In this document: piece after piece, positions 1-8,604 of the stretch
How positions within the stretch are numbered: the first letter of the stretch is position 1
Layout of the letters: each line of letters opens with the position of its first letter
Source: Dehalobacter restrictus DSM 9455
GTDB lineage: Bacteria > Bacillota > Desulfitobacteriia > Desulfitobacteriales > Syntrophobotulaceae
DNA length: 64,000 nt
Assembly (NCBI RefSeq): GCF_000512895.1
Contig: NZ_CP007033.1
Span: forward strand, 1,971,001 to 2,035,000
Reading direction: 5' to 3'
Made by a program: the position numbers and the translations under genes
Notes under the pieces: generated by a model
What the model was told of the DNA's origin: nothing
What the model saw: only the letters and a program-made list of their open reading frames with translations
The model's database searches: none

Positions 1-860
1 TAATATTGGGGATCAATAAAGTCTTTGAATATTACATTTCCATAATTTTTATATGCTTCTTTCAGTCCCCGGCTTTCACTGCCTGAACCAACAATCAAAA
101 ACACAGCATCTTTTCTCTCTCGGTTTACTTTTATTAATTCAAATAGAAAGCTCAGTTCCTGATATTTGCCAATATTCCCTGCATAAAGGCATATTATTTT
201 ATCACCCAAACCAAACTCACTGCGAAAATCTCTTGCAATCTGTTTCCGATATGGAGAAAAGTCTATCCAGTTGTATAATAATTCAACTTTTTCGTTGTTC
301 AAGCCTTGCATTTGGCAGACAGACATTAAATCGCTTTGGGATTGAACTCCAATAAAGTCGGATACTTGATATAATTGTTTTTCCATTCTTTCAAAATAAC
401 TAAAAACAAGACCTTGTTTTATTGCCCCTACATCTTTGGCGCACTGTGGAAATACATCCCTCAAAACCAGATAGACTTTTGATCCATATCTCTTTTTCAT
501 CCTCTTAACTGTTCTCTCGAGTGTTATCGGTGGAGAATAAGAAATGATGATATCCGGCTTAACACTCCTTAAATACTTACAATAACCGAAATACAGTAAA
601 TAGGGCAATAATACTTCACTTAGTCCTCTACGAATCATTCCAACATCTTTCTTCTTAAAATTCTTAACTCTAAGTACTTTAACTCCATCTTCTTCCCTAA
701 TTGGTAAATCATTCTTCATCAAATGCACATTTGATTCTTTCAATGTTAAGACAAACACATCAATATCTTTTTTTTTGAAACTTTGAGCTAAATCTCTTAA
801 CAAAACTGCAGATGAATTTGCATTGGGTATATAAACATCGGTTATTATTAAGATGTTCAT
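1..860 (-). CDS. Glycosyltransferase family 4 (partial, C-terminus outside window)
   Basis: The reading frame starts at an ATG at 860, preceded on the minus strand by AAGGAG seven bases away, and runs open to the window edge, so about 286 N-terminal residues are present. It opens MNILIITDVYIPNANSSAVL, typical of the N-terminal Rossmann domain of GT-B glycosyltransferases of the WbuB / GT4 kind, and the last visible part (LYAGNIGKYQELSFLFELI, then LIVGSGSE) is the nucleotide-sugar-binding C-terminal domain. GT4 enzymes transfer a sugar from a nucleotide donor to a lipid-linked or growing glycan acceptor on the cytoplasmic face. The following gene in the same orientation lies at higher coordinates and is a sugar-1-phosphate transferase, so this is a capsule/exopolysaccharide locus. 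Donor and acceptor cannot be told from sequence. Confidence 0.85.
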   Translation of the reverse strand, partial: MNILIITDVYIPNANSSAVLLRDLAQSFKKKDIDVFVLTLKESNVHLMKNDLPIREEDGVKVLRVKNFKKKDVGMIRRGLSEVLLPYLLYFGYCKYLRSVKPDIIISYSPPITLERTVKRMKKRYGSKVYLVLRDVFPQCAKDVGAIKQGLVFSYFERMEKQLYQVSDFIGVQSQSDLMSVCQMQGLNNEKVELLYNWIDFSPYRKQIARDFRSEFGLGDKIICLYAGNIGKYQELSFLFELIKVNRERKDAVFLIVGSGSESRGLKEAYKNYGNVIFKDFIDPQY

Positions 861-905
861 CAATGACTCCTTGATTATTGAATTTATACAATAGGTAAAA
901 ATTGC

Positions 906-2303
906 TTAATACGCAGACTCTCTCCGAATAACAAGCAATACTGTTTTAAAAAGTATTGATATATCCAGCCATATAGACCATTTATCAATATACTGGGTAT
1001 CCAGCGCGACGATTTGTTCAAAATCTGTGATACTACTTCGGCCATTTATCTGCCAATTCCCAGTAATTCCAGGCTTTATACTTATTCGGCGCCAGTGCTC
1101 TGTATCATATTGAGCGACCTCATCCAAAGTCGGAGGTCTAGTCCCTACGAGACTCATGTCCCCCTTAAGAACATTAAAGAACTGTGGTAATTCATCCAAG
1201 CTCGTCTTGCGCAAAAATGCACCAACCTTGGTAATCCTGGGATCTTCTTTAATCTTAAAAAACAGTCCGTTTTGATATTCATTTTTATCCCGAAGCTCTT
1301 TCTTCTTCTCCTCAGCATCCACACACATTGTTCTAAACTTATAACAATAAAATATCCGACCATAGCGTCCAACTCTTTTTTGTTTAAACAGAATTGGACC
1401 TGATGAATCCATTTTTATCGCAGGTACTATATAAATAGCAATTATCAGTGTCAGAATGATACCTACGATCGCACCCAAGATATCCATAATGCGCTTTATC
1501 GCTTTGGAAACAGGATTTAAAGTCACCGTATGGAAAGTAAGCAATGGCATTGGCCCCAGCATTGAGCTATGTACTCTGGCAAATTTTAAATTGTAATTAA
1601 GAATACTTTGAACCGTAATTCCCATGCTTAGACATGTAGATATATAAGGTTCTACTTCTTGAGTGTATTCATTAGGCAGTGCAAAAACGATTAAATCAAC
1701 CATTTGCTTTTTGAGTATATCTTCAAAAGTATTTTTATCAATTTTCCCCAACGATTGAATATTATGATCAATGGTTCTATCATCAAATGATACGACACCG
1801 ATAATATTATAACGTATATGGGTTTTATTGAGGTACTTATTAAACAATTCATAGGTTTCAGGTGAACAAACTAAAATCATTCTGTTTTGTTCATTATATT
1901 TACTTTTTCCAATTAGTGGACTAATAAAAAATCTATCCAAAAGCATAACTATCAGACACAGCAGAAGAAAACATCCAATAAATATTCTGCTTGTGCTTGT
2001 TTCTTTTATAAAGAAAAATATTGCGGCTAAGATTATTCCCGAAAAGAGAGTCGCTAAAAAAACATTTCGCAGAACACGGTCTGGATAATAAAAGGTTGTT
2101 TTGTCATACATACCGCGAAAGTTCATAGTAGCAATCCATAGAGGAATAAATACAATAATAATCCACAAATACTCAGTTATTACACGCAAATTAGTGACTC
2201 TTCCTGCAATAAAATAAGCCAAATTGTACGTTAAGAATAAAAAAATTACATCAATAAGAATTTGAACGATATTTGCATATGCGAGTCTGTTAGTCCTATC
2301 CAT
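906..2303 (-). CDS. Polyprenyl-phosphate sugar-1-phosphate transferase (exopolysaccharide initiation)
   Basis: About 465 residues. Four or five hydrophobic segments in the first 130 residues and another near residue 280 (AIVGIILTLIIAIYIVPAIK) precede a cytoplasmic catalytic domain with the family signatures FKQKRVGRYGRIFYCYKFRTM, LDELPQFFNVLKGDMSLVGTRP and KPGITGNWQI. Proteins of this WbaP/PssY-like architecture add the first sugar-1-phosphate to undecaprenyl phosphate, starting capsule or exopolysaccharide repeat assembly. An in-frame ATG 16 codons upstream exists, but only the ATG at 2303 has a good ribosome binding site (GGAG, 6-base spacing), so I use the shorter form. It probably belongs to the same operon as the adjacent glycosyltransferase. 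Sugar specificity is unknown. Confidence 0.9.
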   Translation of the reverse strand: MDRTNRLAYANIVQILIDVIFLFLTYNLAYFIAGRVTNLRVITEYLWIIIVFIPLWIATMNFRGMYDKTTFYYPDRVLRNVFLATLFSGIILAAIFFFIKETSTSRIFIGCFLLLCLIVMLLDRFFISPLIGKSKYNEQNRMILVCSPETYELFNKYLNKTHIRYNIIGVVSFDDRTIDHNIQSLGKIDKNTFEDILKKQMVDLIVFALPNEYTQEVEPYISTCLSMGITVQSILNYNLKFARVHSSMLGPMPLLTFHTVTLNPVSKAIKRIMDILGAIVGIILTLIIAIYIVPAIKMDSSGPILFKQKRVGRYGRIFYCYKFRTMCVDAEEKKKELRDKNEYQNGLFFKIKEDPRITKVGAFLRKTSLDELPQFFNVLKGDMSLVGTRPPTLDEVAQYDTEHWRRISIKPGITGNWQINGRSSITDFEQIVALDTQYIDKWSIWLDISILFKTVLLVIRRESAY

Positions 2304-2351
2304 TCTTTTCTCCAAAAATTTAATAACTATAAAATTGCAATAATATGTCAA

Positions 2352-2723
2352 TTTTACGGCTGATTGATCGACATTTCTACACTCTATCTATAATGTCTTT
2401 TACAAATATAGAATTGATATTCTGCAATATTCTCATATTACAGTTAACATATTTCCTACTGTGAAATTCAATAATATCAAAAAAATCATTAAAGACTGAT
2501 TATGTTACTTAAAAAACTATAAGAACATCTTATCAGGATTATTAGCTTTTTATCATTTTCATTTTCTCAGGCCTTAATATATTTTTTTACATCTTAATTA
2601 TCTGTAAAAAAATATATGTTGAGTTTTACAACAATTTTTATTTTCGACAGTAAAAAAAAAATCCTTCTTTTTTAAATTAAAGGACTTACAAGATAATGTA
2701 AATAGCCCTATATTTTATCATTA
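2352..2723. other. AT-rich intergenic region, no gene seen
   Basis: This 370-base stretch is very AT-rich with many short stop-interrupted frames. It presumably carries the promoter of the exopolysaccharide gene below it. No hairpin with a U-run, no RNA gene and no coding remnant was recognised. Confidence 0.5.
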
Positions 2724-3017
2724 TTACTTCAAAGAATTACAAATGTAATAGGAAGGATGTAAAAGCAGCCACAACTCTACAATGAATTGATAACCATGAT
2801 TTCTGCATTCAATGGATTTCCCTTTTCGCATAATCGTCGTTACGTCAGCCAGCACATTTTCTTTCTCTATGGGACCTTTAATCCAGGTCTGGGCATCTCC
2901 GAGCATATAGTATGCACCTTTTTTTGCATGATAGATTCTGTGTAAGACATGTGCACCATTTTCTCTTCTGTAAAGAACAATGTCTCCTCGTTTTAGTTGT
3001 CTGAGCGAAACTGCCTC
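2724..3017 (-). pseudogene. 5'-truncated S26-type signal peptidase-like gene
   Basis: An open frame of about 97 codons without a plausible start reads RQLKRGDIVLYRRENGAHV, then HRIYHAKKGAYYMLGDAQTW. This matches the intact peptidase gene at 5822-6331 nearly residue by residue (LRRGDIVLYVRQDGTHVLHR, YYMFGDAQTWIEGP). The part carrying the catalytic serine (GLSMYPLL in the intact copy) is missing. The break at about 3017 abuts a kinase remnant on the opposite strand, so this looks like the scar of a deletion or inversion in a duplicated RiPP cassette. It cannot encode an active peptidase. Confidence 0.8.
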
Positions 3018-3019
3018 GA

Positions 3020-3233
3020 TGATTTATCTTCGCGGTTCCTTCGGGTATCGGAAAAACGACGCATATACAGCTCTGGCAAGATCACTTCGATGTGCGGATC
3101 TTAGACAGAGATGTCAGTGCATACCGCATGATTAATGGATACTGCACAAGAACTATCAAACATCGTGGATATTTACCTTTTAAAATGCCGCCCGAACATT
3201 GAGGCTGTCAAAATTGTGCAAAAAACAATTTGA
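3020..3233 (+). pseudogene. HprK-like kinase remnant with internal deletion
   Basis: The plus strand reads FAVPSGIGKTTHIQLWQDHF, a Walker A region matching the two intact kinases nearby (FTAPSGTGKSTQAQLW and FPAPSDTGKTTHTLLW). A frame change near 3150-3160 then leads into SNIVDIYLLKCRPNIEAVKI and a stop, which matches the extreme C-termini of those kinases (YLLQCRPDQEAVELV, YLLNCLPNQESVELV). Roughly 100 central codons and the N-terminal half are gone. It is a decayed third copy of the kinase and shows that this RiPP island has been duplicated and rearranged. Confidence 0.8.
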
Positions 3234-3299
3234 ATACATCCTCTACCGATATCTGACGTTTGTACCTGAAGGTATTAATCATTATCAGCTTCAGCACGG

Positions 3300-4394
3300 T
3301 TAATATACTCTTTGTGCAACCTTCAGGATGTTTCCGGTATTAGGAGAAACATAGTCAGTATCGCATCCTAAGCCAAAATAAAAGTCCCCATTCAGTTCCT
3401 CAAATGATCTGGCAAAGGTATCGGTATTGAATCTAAATACCTCATTCCAATTTTCAAGATCACTCGATTTGTAAATGATATTGGTGTAATTTTTGGATGC
3501 GGTCTTGATAAAAGTTAAGACGTAAATTGAAGAATCTCTATTCAGAATATCTGCCGGAACCGCCGAAATCTCAGGGAAAATAATTTTTCTTGATTTATCC
3601 AACGAAATGGCAGCATACATCGAATTCGGCTTCCAATTCGAAGCGATCCTGTTTTGACAAATAAATACGAGCTGATTATGAAATACAATGTTCTTTTTGA
3701 GGTAGTAACCATACCGAAGGTCTATTCCAGGTGCAAAATATTTTGAGTAAAGTTGTATTTGCGTATTATCACCATCTATCTCCACAAATCTGGCGTAGTT
3801 CCCACTGTTTCCTGCAAGCTCCGCTGGAGATAAAAAAAGCATTCTTCCTCCGGCATAGAGCTTTCCACCCAATTCAAATAACGATATTCCCCAATTTCCT
3901 GTAAACAGCCAGCTTGATGCATTGCCCGGGACTTGGCTTTGCCATGAAACCCCCATATCTTCTGATACTAAGACCTCTCCCCAACATGTTCTTGTTGTAC
4001 CTGTTACCGCATAAAGTTTACCATGATAATAAGCGATATCAAAAACATGAACTGCCTGAGGAACCGTTCTGTATTTTATCCAGCTATTATTACTTCCTAT
4101 GGCATAAATATTTCCAAAATTCCAGTCGTCTCTGGCGTCTATCCCTGGAATGAATAGTTTACCGTTAAGCACTCTGAATACGTTTATTTCTTCTTCATCC
4201 ACAGTAAAATGCGTCACAAATTTGCTTGTTGCAGGGTCAAAATAAATAACTGGAATTGGGCCTGAGCTTGTATTAAAATCTCCATGCCCCAGATATATAT
4301 GCCCGTTAAAGACTTGCATATCCCAAATATTTTTTGCAAAGGTTGATTTTGTTAACGGACTGCCCAATATTTGGACATTACTCGTAACATCCAT
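3300..4394 (-). CDS. Hypothetical beta-propeller / sialidase-fold-like protein
   Basis: A 364-residue protein that I do not recognise by family. It is rich in repeating short beta-strand units with aromatic-glycine turns: VFNGHIYLGHGDF, VLNGKLFIPGID, YHGKLYAVTGT, ELGGKLYAGGRM and ELNGDFYFGLGC, spaced about 45-60 residues, which is the pattern of a six- or seven-bladed propeller. One Asp-box-like piece (SEDMGVSWQS) is present, as in sialidases and BNR-repeat proteins. There is no signal peptide and no membrane segment. It stands alone on the minus strand between the RiPP remnants and the first precursor gene. It could be a cell-surface or phage-tail-type protein, but nothing in the sequence settles this. 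Confidence 0.5.
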   Translation of the reverse strand: MDVTSNVQILGSPLTKSTFAKNIWDMQVFNGHIYLGHGDFNTSSGPIPVIYFDPATSKFVTHFTVDEEEINVFRVLNGKLFIPGIDARDDWNFGNIYAIGSNNSWIKYRTVPQAVHVFDIAYYHGKLYAVTGTTRTCWGEVLVSEDMGVSWQSQVPGNASSWLFTGNWGISLFELGGKLYAGGRMLFLSPAELAGNSGNYARFVEIDGDNTQIQLYSKYFAPGIDLRYGYYLKKNIVFHNQLVFICQNRIASNWKPNSMYAAISLDKSRKIIFPEISAVPADILNRDSSIYVLTFIKTASKNYTNIIYKSSDLENWNEVFRFNTDTFARSFEELNGDFYFGLGCDTDYVSPNTGNILKVAQRVY

Positions 4395-4733
4395 AGATAA
4401 CCTTCCTTTTATATATTTTATTACATTATATGGTATAATTTCCAGCTTGTTCTACATTGAGATGACTAACAGAATGAAAGACAACTTATATTGCCTGAAG
4501 ACTTCTTTCTTCCCTTTACTGCATTTTTTTAAAGGCAACTGCAAAGCTATGGCTAAGGGGTAGAAGAAAAATATTTTATGAAATTAGATAATCCCATCCT
4601 TGCCAAATTGAATCCCATGTATTATTTCCTATTATATTAAAATGTCTATTTTTACAATTACATAGTAATCATTTGTCATTAACAATTTGTTAACTTTCAT
4701 TTAAGCTGTTTTTACTTAGAGAGGGTGATCCGA
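4395..4733. promoter_or_regulatory. Upstream region of precursor gene 1; short inverted repeat
   Basis: No gene is visible. A perfect 15-base inverted repeat, TTAACAA-T-TTGTTAA, lies at 4679-4693, about 40 bases before the precursor start, and could be an operator. A confident -35/-10 pair was not found in this AT-rich stretch. Confidence 0.35.
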
Positions 4734-4901
4734 ATGAAAAAAAACTATATCAAACCAGAAGGCTGGGTAACTTCATTAAGACCGGAAGAAAGATTTGCCG
4801 GAGGTTCCTTTTCCACGGAAGACTCAAAGAAATTAGCAGAAGATACTTTTGGTAAGATTTTATCTGCGATTGGTCTTGGCGACGGTATCAAAGGTTTTTA
4901 A
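4734..4901 (+). CDS. Putative RiPP precursor peptide 1 (55 residues)
   Basis: A short gene with ribosome binding site GAGGGTGAT four bases before the ATG. The peptide begins MKKNYIKPEGWVTSLRPEER, continues with a Gly/Ser patch (FAGGSFSTEDSKK) and ends in a Gly-rich hydrophobic tail (ILSAIGLGDGIKGF). The start MKK-x-Y-x-KP is shared with the second small peptide at 7231-7407 and resembles leader regions bound by PqqD-like RRE domains. It is followed by a terminator-like hairpin and then an HprK-like kinase on the same strand, the arrangement seen in kinase-containing RiPP clusters. It has no cysteines, so a thioether product is excluded for this peptide. The core sequence and modification are unknown. 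Confidence 0.6.
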   Translation: MKKNYIKPEGWVTSLRPEERFAGGSFSTEDSKKLAEDTFGKILSAIGLGDGIKGF

Positions 4902-4926
4902 TATCCGTATTGTAAAGTAATATTTT

Positions 4927-4953
4927 AAGAGCCTGACAGAATGCCAGGCTCTT
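4927..4953 (+). terminator. Hairpin between precursor 1 and kinase (attenuator)
   Basis: Nine-base-pair stem AAGAGCCTG / CAGGCTCTT with a nine-base loop, followed by TGTGTTATTT. Partial termination here would give more precursor transcript than kinase transcript, a common arrangement in RiPP operons. Confidence 0.6.
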
Positions 4954-4983
4954 GTGTTATTTATAGGATCGGAGATTTGCTTG

Positions 4984-5850
4984 ATGCGCTATGATATCGC
5001 GGGATTGATTATCGACTTTCAAACTGATTTAAAAAACATGCCCGAAGAATTTACGTCTTACGTATCTGAATCTGATGGAGCTGCGGACTGCGAGGTGGAT
5101 TTCCTGCAATGTTCCGAGGTGTCCCCTCCTCAGGGAAGGTTTCTATATGAAGACGGTTTAAAATGGTATACTCACGATGAAAATGAAGATGGATTTTCCG
5201 TTTATCTTTCCACCCCGCTCTACCCTTTCGGGCCTGTCTGCAAATTAACGGCTGCAGAGGACTGGCGGCAGGTATCTATCGAATACATCAAGGATCTCTC
5301 CGACCAGCAGCTTGCAGTTTTTAAGTTTTTCAGCAATATTGTGATCCGCAATCTGATTCTACTCCATCAAGGGATTATTCTCCATGCTTCCGCGATCAAG
5401 TGGCAGGATAAAGGAATTGCATTTACCGCTCCGTCCGGAACCGGAAAATCGACCCAAGCTCAGCTGTGGGAAGCCTATAGGGGGGCTGCTGTCATCAATG
5501 ATGACACCCCGATATTGAAACGATCTGCGGAAAAAATCACCATCCACGGAACTCCCTGGTGTGGTTCGAGTCATAAACACCTGAATACAAGCGCCCCGCT
5601 AAATACTATCATTGTCCTAGAGCAAAGTAATAAAAATAGTCTGCATCGACTCCAGGAACCGGAATTATCATCCTGCCTGCTGCCCCGTTTTCTTTTGCCT
5701 TACCATGATCAGCGTTTAATGGATCTGGCGCTCGGTCACATCGCCCGCATCATTGCTTCCACCCCTATTTACCTTTTACAATGCCGGCCGGATCAAGAAG
5801 CCGTCGAACTTGTGCATAAAGTTATTTTGAATGAATTGGACGCAGGATAA
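4984..5850 (+). CDS. HprK-like P-loop kinase, RiPP-associated (copy 1)
   Basis: A 288-residue protein with a Walker A loop at about residues 150-157 (APSGTGKST) and a following LPWCGSSH-type conserved stretch (GTPWCGSS). The N-terminal 130 residues are a variable domain, and the end is YLLQCRPDQEAVELVHKVI. This is the HPr-kinase/PEPCK-like fold group found in lasso-peptide (PadeK-type) and SynChlorMet-type peptide cassettes, where such enzymes are thought to phosphorylate peptides or act as tailoring factors. The ATG at 4984 is chosen because GGAG lies ten bases upstream. It follows precursor 1 and converges with the S26 peptidase gene, the two 3' ends overlapping by 29 bases. A near full-length paralogue lies on the other strand at 6313-7176. 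Confidence 0.7.
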   Translation: MRYDIAGLIIDFQTDLKNMPEEFTSYVSESDGAADCEVDFLQCSEVSPPQGRFLYEDGLKWYTHDENEDGFSVYLSTPLYPFGPVCKLTAAEDWRQVSIEYIKDLSDQQLAVFKFFSNIVIRNLILLHQGIILHASAIKWQDKGIAFTAPSGTGKSTQAQLWEAYRGAAVINDDTPILKRSAEKITIHGTPWCGSSHKHLNTSAPLNTIIVLEQSNKNSLHRLQEPELSSCLLPRFLLPYHDQRLMDLALGHIARIIASTPIYLLQCRPDQEAVELVHKVILNELDAG

Positions 5851-6331
5851 TATTCAATATTTTAACAATAATCGGTATACGATCAATGATTTTTAGGATC
5901 AAGGGTCTAGCAGGACGCATTACCATCCATATCTGGGATATAAACCGATATCCAAACGAATTGCATTCAATTGTTTTTCCCTTTCTGATCACTGAAATAG
6001 CAACTCCCAGAACATTATCTTGATTTATTGGACCTTCAATCCATGTCTGAGCATCACCAAACATATAGTAATTATTTAGGTTAACATGATGGATCCGATG
6101 CAAGACATGGGTCCCATCTTGTCGGACATATAGGACAATATCACCTCGTCGAAGTTTCTTACCTGTGACATCCGCCAGAAGCACTTCGTCCCTTCTCCCT
6201 ACAAGCAAAGGATACATACTTAACCCTTCAATAGGCAATCTCAGCAGATGCCCTTCAGCTAAAATAGGCAGCAACGCATTTGACCATACAATAGCCGGAA
6301 TAAAATTTCGGTTTATTGTTTTTTCAGGCAT
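5822..6331 (-). CDS. S26/S24-type signal peptidase-like protein (SipW-like), RiPP-associated
   Basis: About 169 residues. The catalytic serine motif IEGLSMYPLL is near residue 40, followed by RRGDIVLY and HVLHRIHH. The second motif carries histidine rather than the lysine of classical bacterial signal peptidase I, as in SipW/ER-type enzymes. A hydrophobic C-terminal stretch (LILKIIDRIPIIVKILNIIL) may anchor it to the membrane. It overlaps the end of kinase copy 2 by 19 bases and is translated from ATG 6331, although an upstream in-frame ATG at 6385 exists. Its place at the end of a precursor-modifying operon suggests it removes the leader peptide, an inference from context. A truncated paralogue lies at 2724-3017. 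Confidence 0.75.
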   Translation of the reverse strand: MPEKTINRNFIPAIVWSNALLPILAEGHLLRLPIEGLSMYPLLVGRRDEVLLADVTGKKLRRGDIVLYVRQDGTHVLHRIHHVNLNNYYMFGDAQTWIEGPINQDNVLGVAISVIRKGKTIECNSFGYRFISQIWMVMRPARPLILKIIDRIPIIVKILNIILRPIHSK

Positions 6332-7176
6332 TCCTTCACCAACTCTACTGATTCTTGGTTTGGCAGACAATTCAATAGATAACAACTAACTTTTCCTACA
6401 ATTCTTTGAATCGTATCTAAGTATTGATCCATCAATCTTTGGTTCCAAGGCAAAAGAAAACATCTTGCGGTAAGCCGCAGAAATGCTTCCTGAAAATCAA
6501 GCTTTATAATACTGTTCTCTTGAGACTGCTGAAGAAATACGATTGCCCCAAGAGGGACGCTGGCATTGATAAATTGACCCGATGTACCGCACCATGGAAG
6601 GCCATAGACTACCGGAGTATCATTATTAATCCTACAGGCAGTAACATCCCCATCCAAAACCGGTGTTTGATACATTTGCTGCCATAAGAGGGTATGTGTA
6701 GTTTTTCCGGTATCTGAAGGCGCAGGGAATACAATCCCCTTATCCTGCCAGATAATAGTGCTGGAATGAATAATTAAACCATTTTTTTGTGCCAATGCTC
6801 CAACTAGTAAATCGCGTAAAGATGCTAAAATTCCATTTTTAACTTTTTGAATAATCTCTTCATTATTTGGATTATTATACTCCGAATTAATATATATTTT
6901 ATACGTTGACCAATCCTTAGATGTTATGCTGTAAGCTTTTCTATCTCCGCTAATATTTAAGATATTTCCGTTTATTTCATATATTTTATTCTTAGGTGTT
7001 TCCATGATCAATTGAGCCCCTTCAACAGAAATATCCTGATGTTCCTGAAAAATAACCTGGCATTCGATATCAGGTTCTCCCTCTTTAGTCGTAAATAATT
7101 TAAAGTTTTCATGTATTGCCCAATCAGGAGCCAATATATTTATTATTAAATCTCCAATAGAGAACTTTGGCATCAT
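6313..7176 (-). CDS. HprK-like P-loop kinase, RiPP-associated (copy 2)
   Basis: A 287-residue paralogue of the kinase at 4984-5850, same length and layout. The Walker A is APSDTGKTT near residue 150, with Asp in place of the usual Gly at the third loop position, followed by GLPWCGTSGQ and the C-terminal YLLNCLPNQESVELVKECL. It sits directly downstream of precursor 2 in the operon PqqD - radical SAM - precursor - kinase - peptidase, after a terminator-like hairpin. The presumed role is ATP-dependent tailoring of the peptide, known only by analogy to kinases in lasso-peptide and SynChlorMet cassettes. Two ATG codons are adjacent at 7176 and 7173, and AGGGGA lies three to six bases upstream. Confidence 0.7.
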   Translation of the reverse strand: MMPKFSIGDLIINILAPDWAIHENFKLFTTKEGEPDIECQVIFQEHQDISVEGAQLIMETPKNKIYEINGNILNISGDRKAYSITSKDWSTYKIYINSEYNNPNNEEIIQKVKNGILASLRDLLVGALAQKNGLIIHSSTIIWQDKGIVFPAPSDTGKTTHTLLWQQMYQTPVLDGDVTACRINNDTPVVYGLPWCGTSGQFINASVPLGAIVFLQQSQENSIIKLDFQEAFLRLTARCFLLPWNQRLMDQYLDTIQRIVGKVSCYLLNCLPNQESVELVKECLKKQ

Positions 7177-7190
7177 TTATCCCCTTGTAA

Positions 7191-7214
7191 TTAAAAAAGA
7201 CACACAATGTGTGC
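7191..7214 (-). terminator. Hairpin between precursor 2 and kinase 2
   Basis: On the minus strand a CACAC-rich / GTGTG-rich hairpin is followed by TCTTTTTTAATT. Its position directly after the precursor and before the kinase repeats the layout seen after precursor 1, so it probably acts as an attenuator. Confidence 0.55.
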
Positions 7215-7230
7215 CTTTTTTGTTATTGAT

Positions 7231-7407
7231 TTATTTTGGTCCTTTTTGTTCACCAAATGCAGCATAAGATGAACCAGTTGGAGTCCAATCCGTAACATTG
7301 TCAATGCAGCCTACACCAGCATTTCCCTTGTTACAATCAGCAAATACACTTTCAAACTGAGCATACTCCTTGGCATCAAGCATTGGCTTAGTATATTCTT
7401 TTTTCAT
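7231..7407 (-). CDS. Putative radical-SAM RiPP precursor peptide 2 (58 residues)
   Basis: The ATG at 7407 has GAGGTG six bases upstream. An ATG three codons earlier has no ribosome binding site. The peptide starts MKKEYTKPMLDAKEYAQFE, the same leader pattern as precursor 1, and carries a core-like second half with two cysteines eight residues apart (DCNKGNAGVGCIDN) followed by DWTPTGSSYAAFGEQKGPK. It sits immediately downstream of the radical SAM gene, so the cysteines, Trp or Tyr are likely crosslinking sites (sactipeptide, ranthipeptide or C-C bond type). Which bond is formed cannot be told. A decapeptide-scale search of related genomes for the conserved C-x8-C core would define the family. 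Confidence 0.7.
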   Translation of the reverse strand: MKKEYTKPMLDAKEYAQFESVFADCNKGNAGVGCIDNVTDWTPTGSSYAAFGEQKGPK

Positions 7408-7474
7408 AGAAAACACCTCACAAAAAACATATAACTAAATTCAAACTATCATATAATCCAAATTCTGTCTAGTC

Positions 7475-8602
7475 CTATTTTAATTTTTTACGTCGTTTCG
7501 ACCGCTCTTGTGCAATTTCACAAATGTATGATGAAATTTTGTAAAAAGAACCTGACTCTGATTGAAGAATTGCTGGACAGTTGGAGCATTGTCCATTTAC
7601 ATATTCACACTTCATACATTCCTGTGGGAGTTTTATCTTCTCAAACAAAGTTGGCAACCGGTCCCAAGCAGATTGAAACCCCTCTTTAAAAGGTAATGTG
7701 TAAGGACTGGTGAACGAACCACATGGAAGCATTTTCCCATCCCAGGTAATCCAGTACATTGATTTTGCTGCAAGACAAGTAAGAATTTGAGGAGGAAGAT
7801 GAGAATGCTCTAGTGCATGAATATAATTATCAGTATCCATATTTTTTTCCAAAGCAAATTCTGTTTCACTATTTAGAGATCGATAATATTCCCCGTTCTC
7901 TTCAGCTAAATCAAATAACTGAGCTGGTGTTAGTCTGCAGTTTTCTGCATCGGAACAAGCTCCACGCACAGCCTTATTCACTTTTGTATTAATAGCAAAG
8001 CGTCTGGTGTAACGGTTAGCTATCTTACGAAGGGCATTTAATTCATGCCGATTGTCCTTAATAAAAGTTGTACGAACTTCGAGAACCGTTGGGATATCTG
8101 CTAACATTTCCAGACCGCTTATTGTATTGTAAAATGCTTCCCGGTTGCCGCAAATAGACTGATATGTTTCGGGAGTAGCCCCGTACAATGTTACATTTGT
8201 CGCAGTAGGTGGATATTTCTTAAAAAGTTTAAGTATTTCACTATTGATAAGTGTTGCATTGGTATTTAACGTAATAATAAATCCCATCATGGTCAACGCT
8301 GAATATATCTCTGCAAAATCAGGGCGCAATAGTGGTTCCCCGCCGGTAATCAATAGGTTTAGTGTTCCAGCTTGAATGGCTTCTTTTCCAAGGGTAATCC
8401 ACTCATCAGCGGTCTTTTCCCTGCCGATAAGATCTATCTGCGCTTTATCCAAGCGTATATAGCACATTTTACACTTTAGATTACATCGAGCCGTTAATTC
8501 AAAAGTCCCACCCAAAGGTACATGTCTTTGGGCAGCATATCCTGCCAGGGTCATTTCCGAGCTTTCCCACTTCCGGGCAATCTCGTTATTATTATTCTCC
8601 AT
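7475..8602 (-). CDS. Radical SAM/SPASM-type peptide-modifying enzyme
   Basis: 375 residues. The radical SAM CxxxCxxC motif is CNLKCKMCY near residues 41-49, and an LLITGGEPLLRPDF stretch follows. The C-terminal region has the cysteine-rich layout of SPASM/twitch domains (DGKMLPCGSF, then CMKCEYVNGQCSNCP) that hold one or two auxiliary 4Fe-4S clusters. Such enzymes install thioether or carbon-carbon crosslinks in RiPP precursors. It lies three bases after the PqqD-like gene and just before precursor 2, so the three form one unit. The protein is cytoplasmic and oxygen-sensitive by family. Its exact RiPP class is unassigned. Confidence 0.85.
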   Translation of the reverse strand: MENNNNEIARKWESSEMTLAGYAAQRHVPLGGTFELTARCNLKCKMCYIRLDKAQIDLIGREKTADEWITLGKEAIQAGTLNLLITGGEPLLRPDFAEIYSALTMMGFIITLNTNATLINSEILKLFKKYPPTATNVTLYGATPETYQSICGNREAFYNTISGLEMLADIPTVLEVRTTFIKDNRHELNALRKIANRYTRRFAINTKVNKAVRGACSDAENCRLTPAQLFDLAEENGEYYRSLNSETEFALEKNMDTDNYIHALEHSHLPPQILTCLAAKSMYWITWDGKMLPCGSFTSPYTLPFKEGFQSAWDRLPTLFEKIKLPQECMKCEYVNGQCSNCPAILQSESGSFYKISSYICEIAQERSKRRKKLK

Positions 8603-8604
8603 AT

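Noticed and set aside
53-355. Plus-strand 100-codon open frame at the window start
   Set aside because: It lies antisense to a well-supported GT4 glycosyltransferase frame on the minus strand and has no ribosome binding site.
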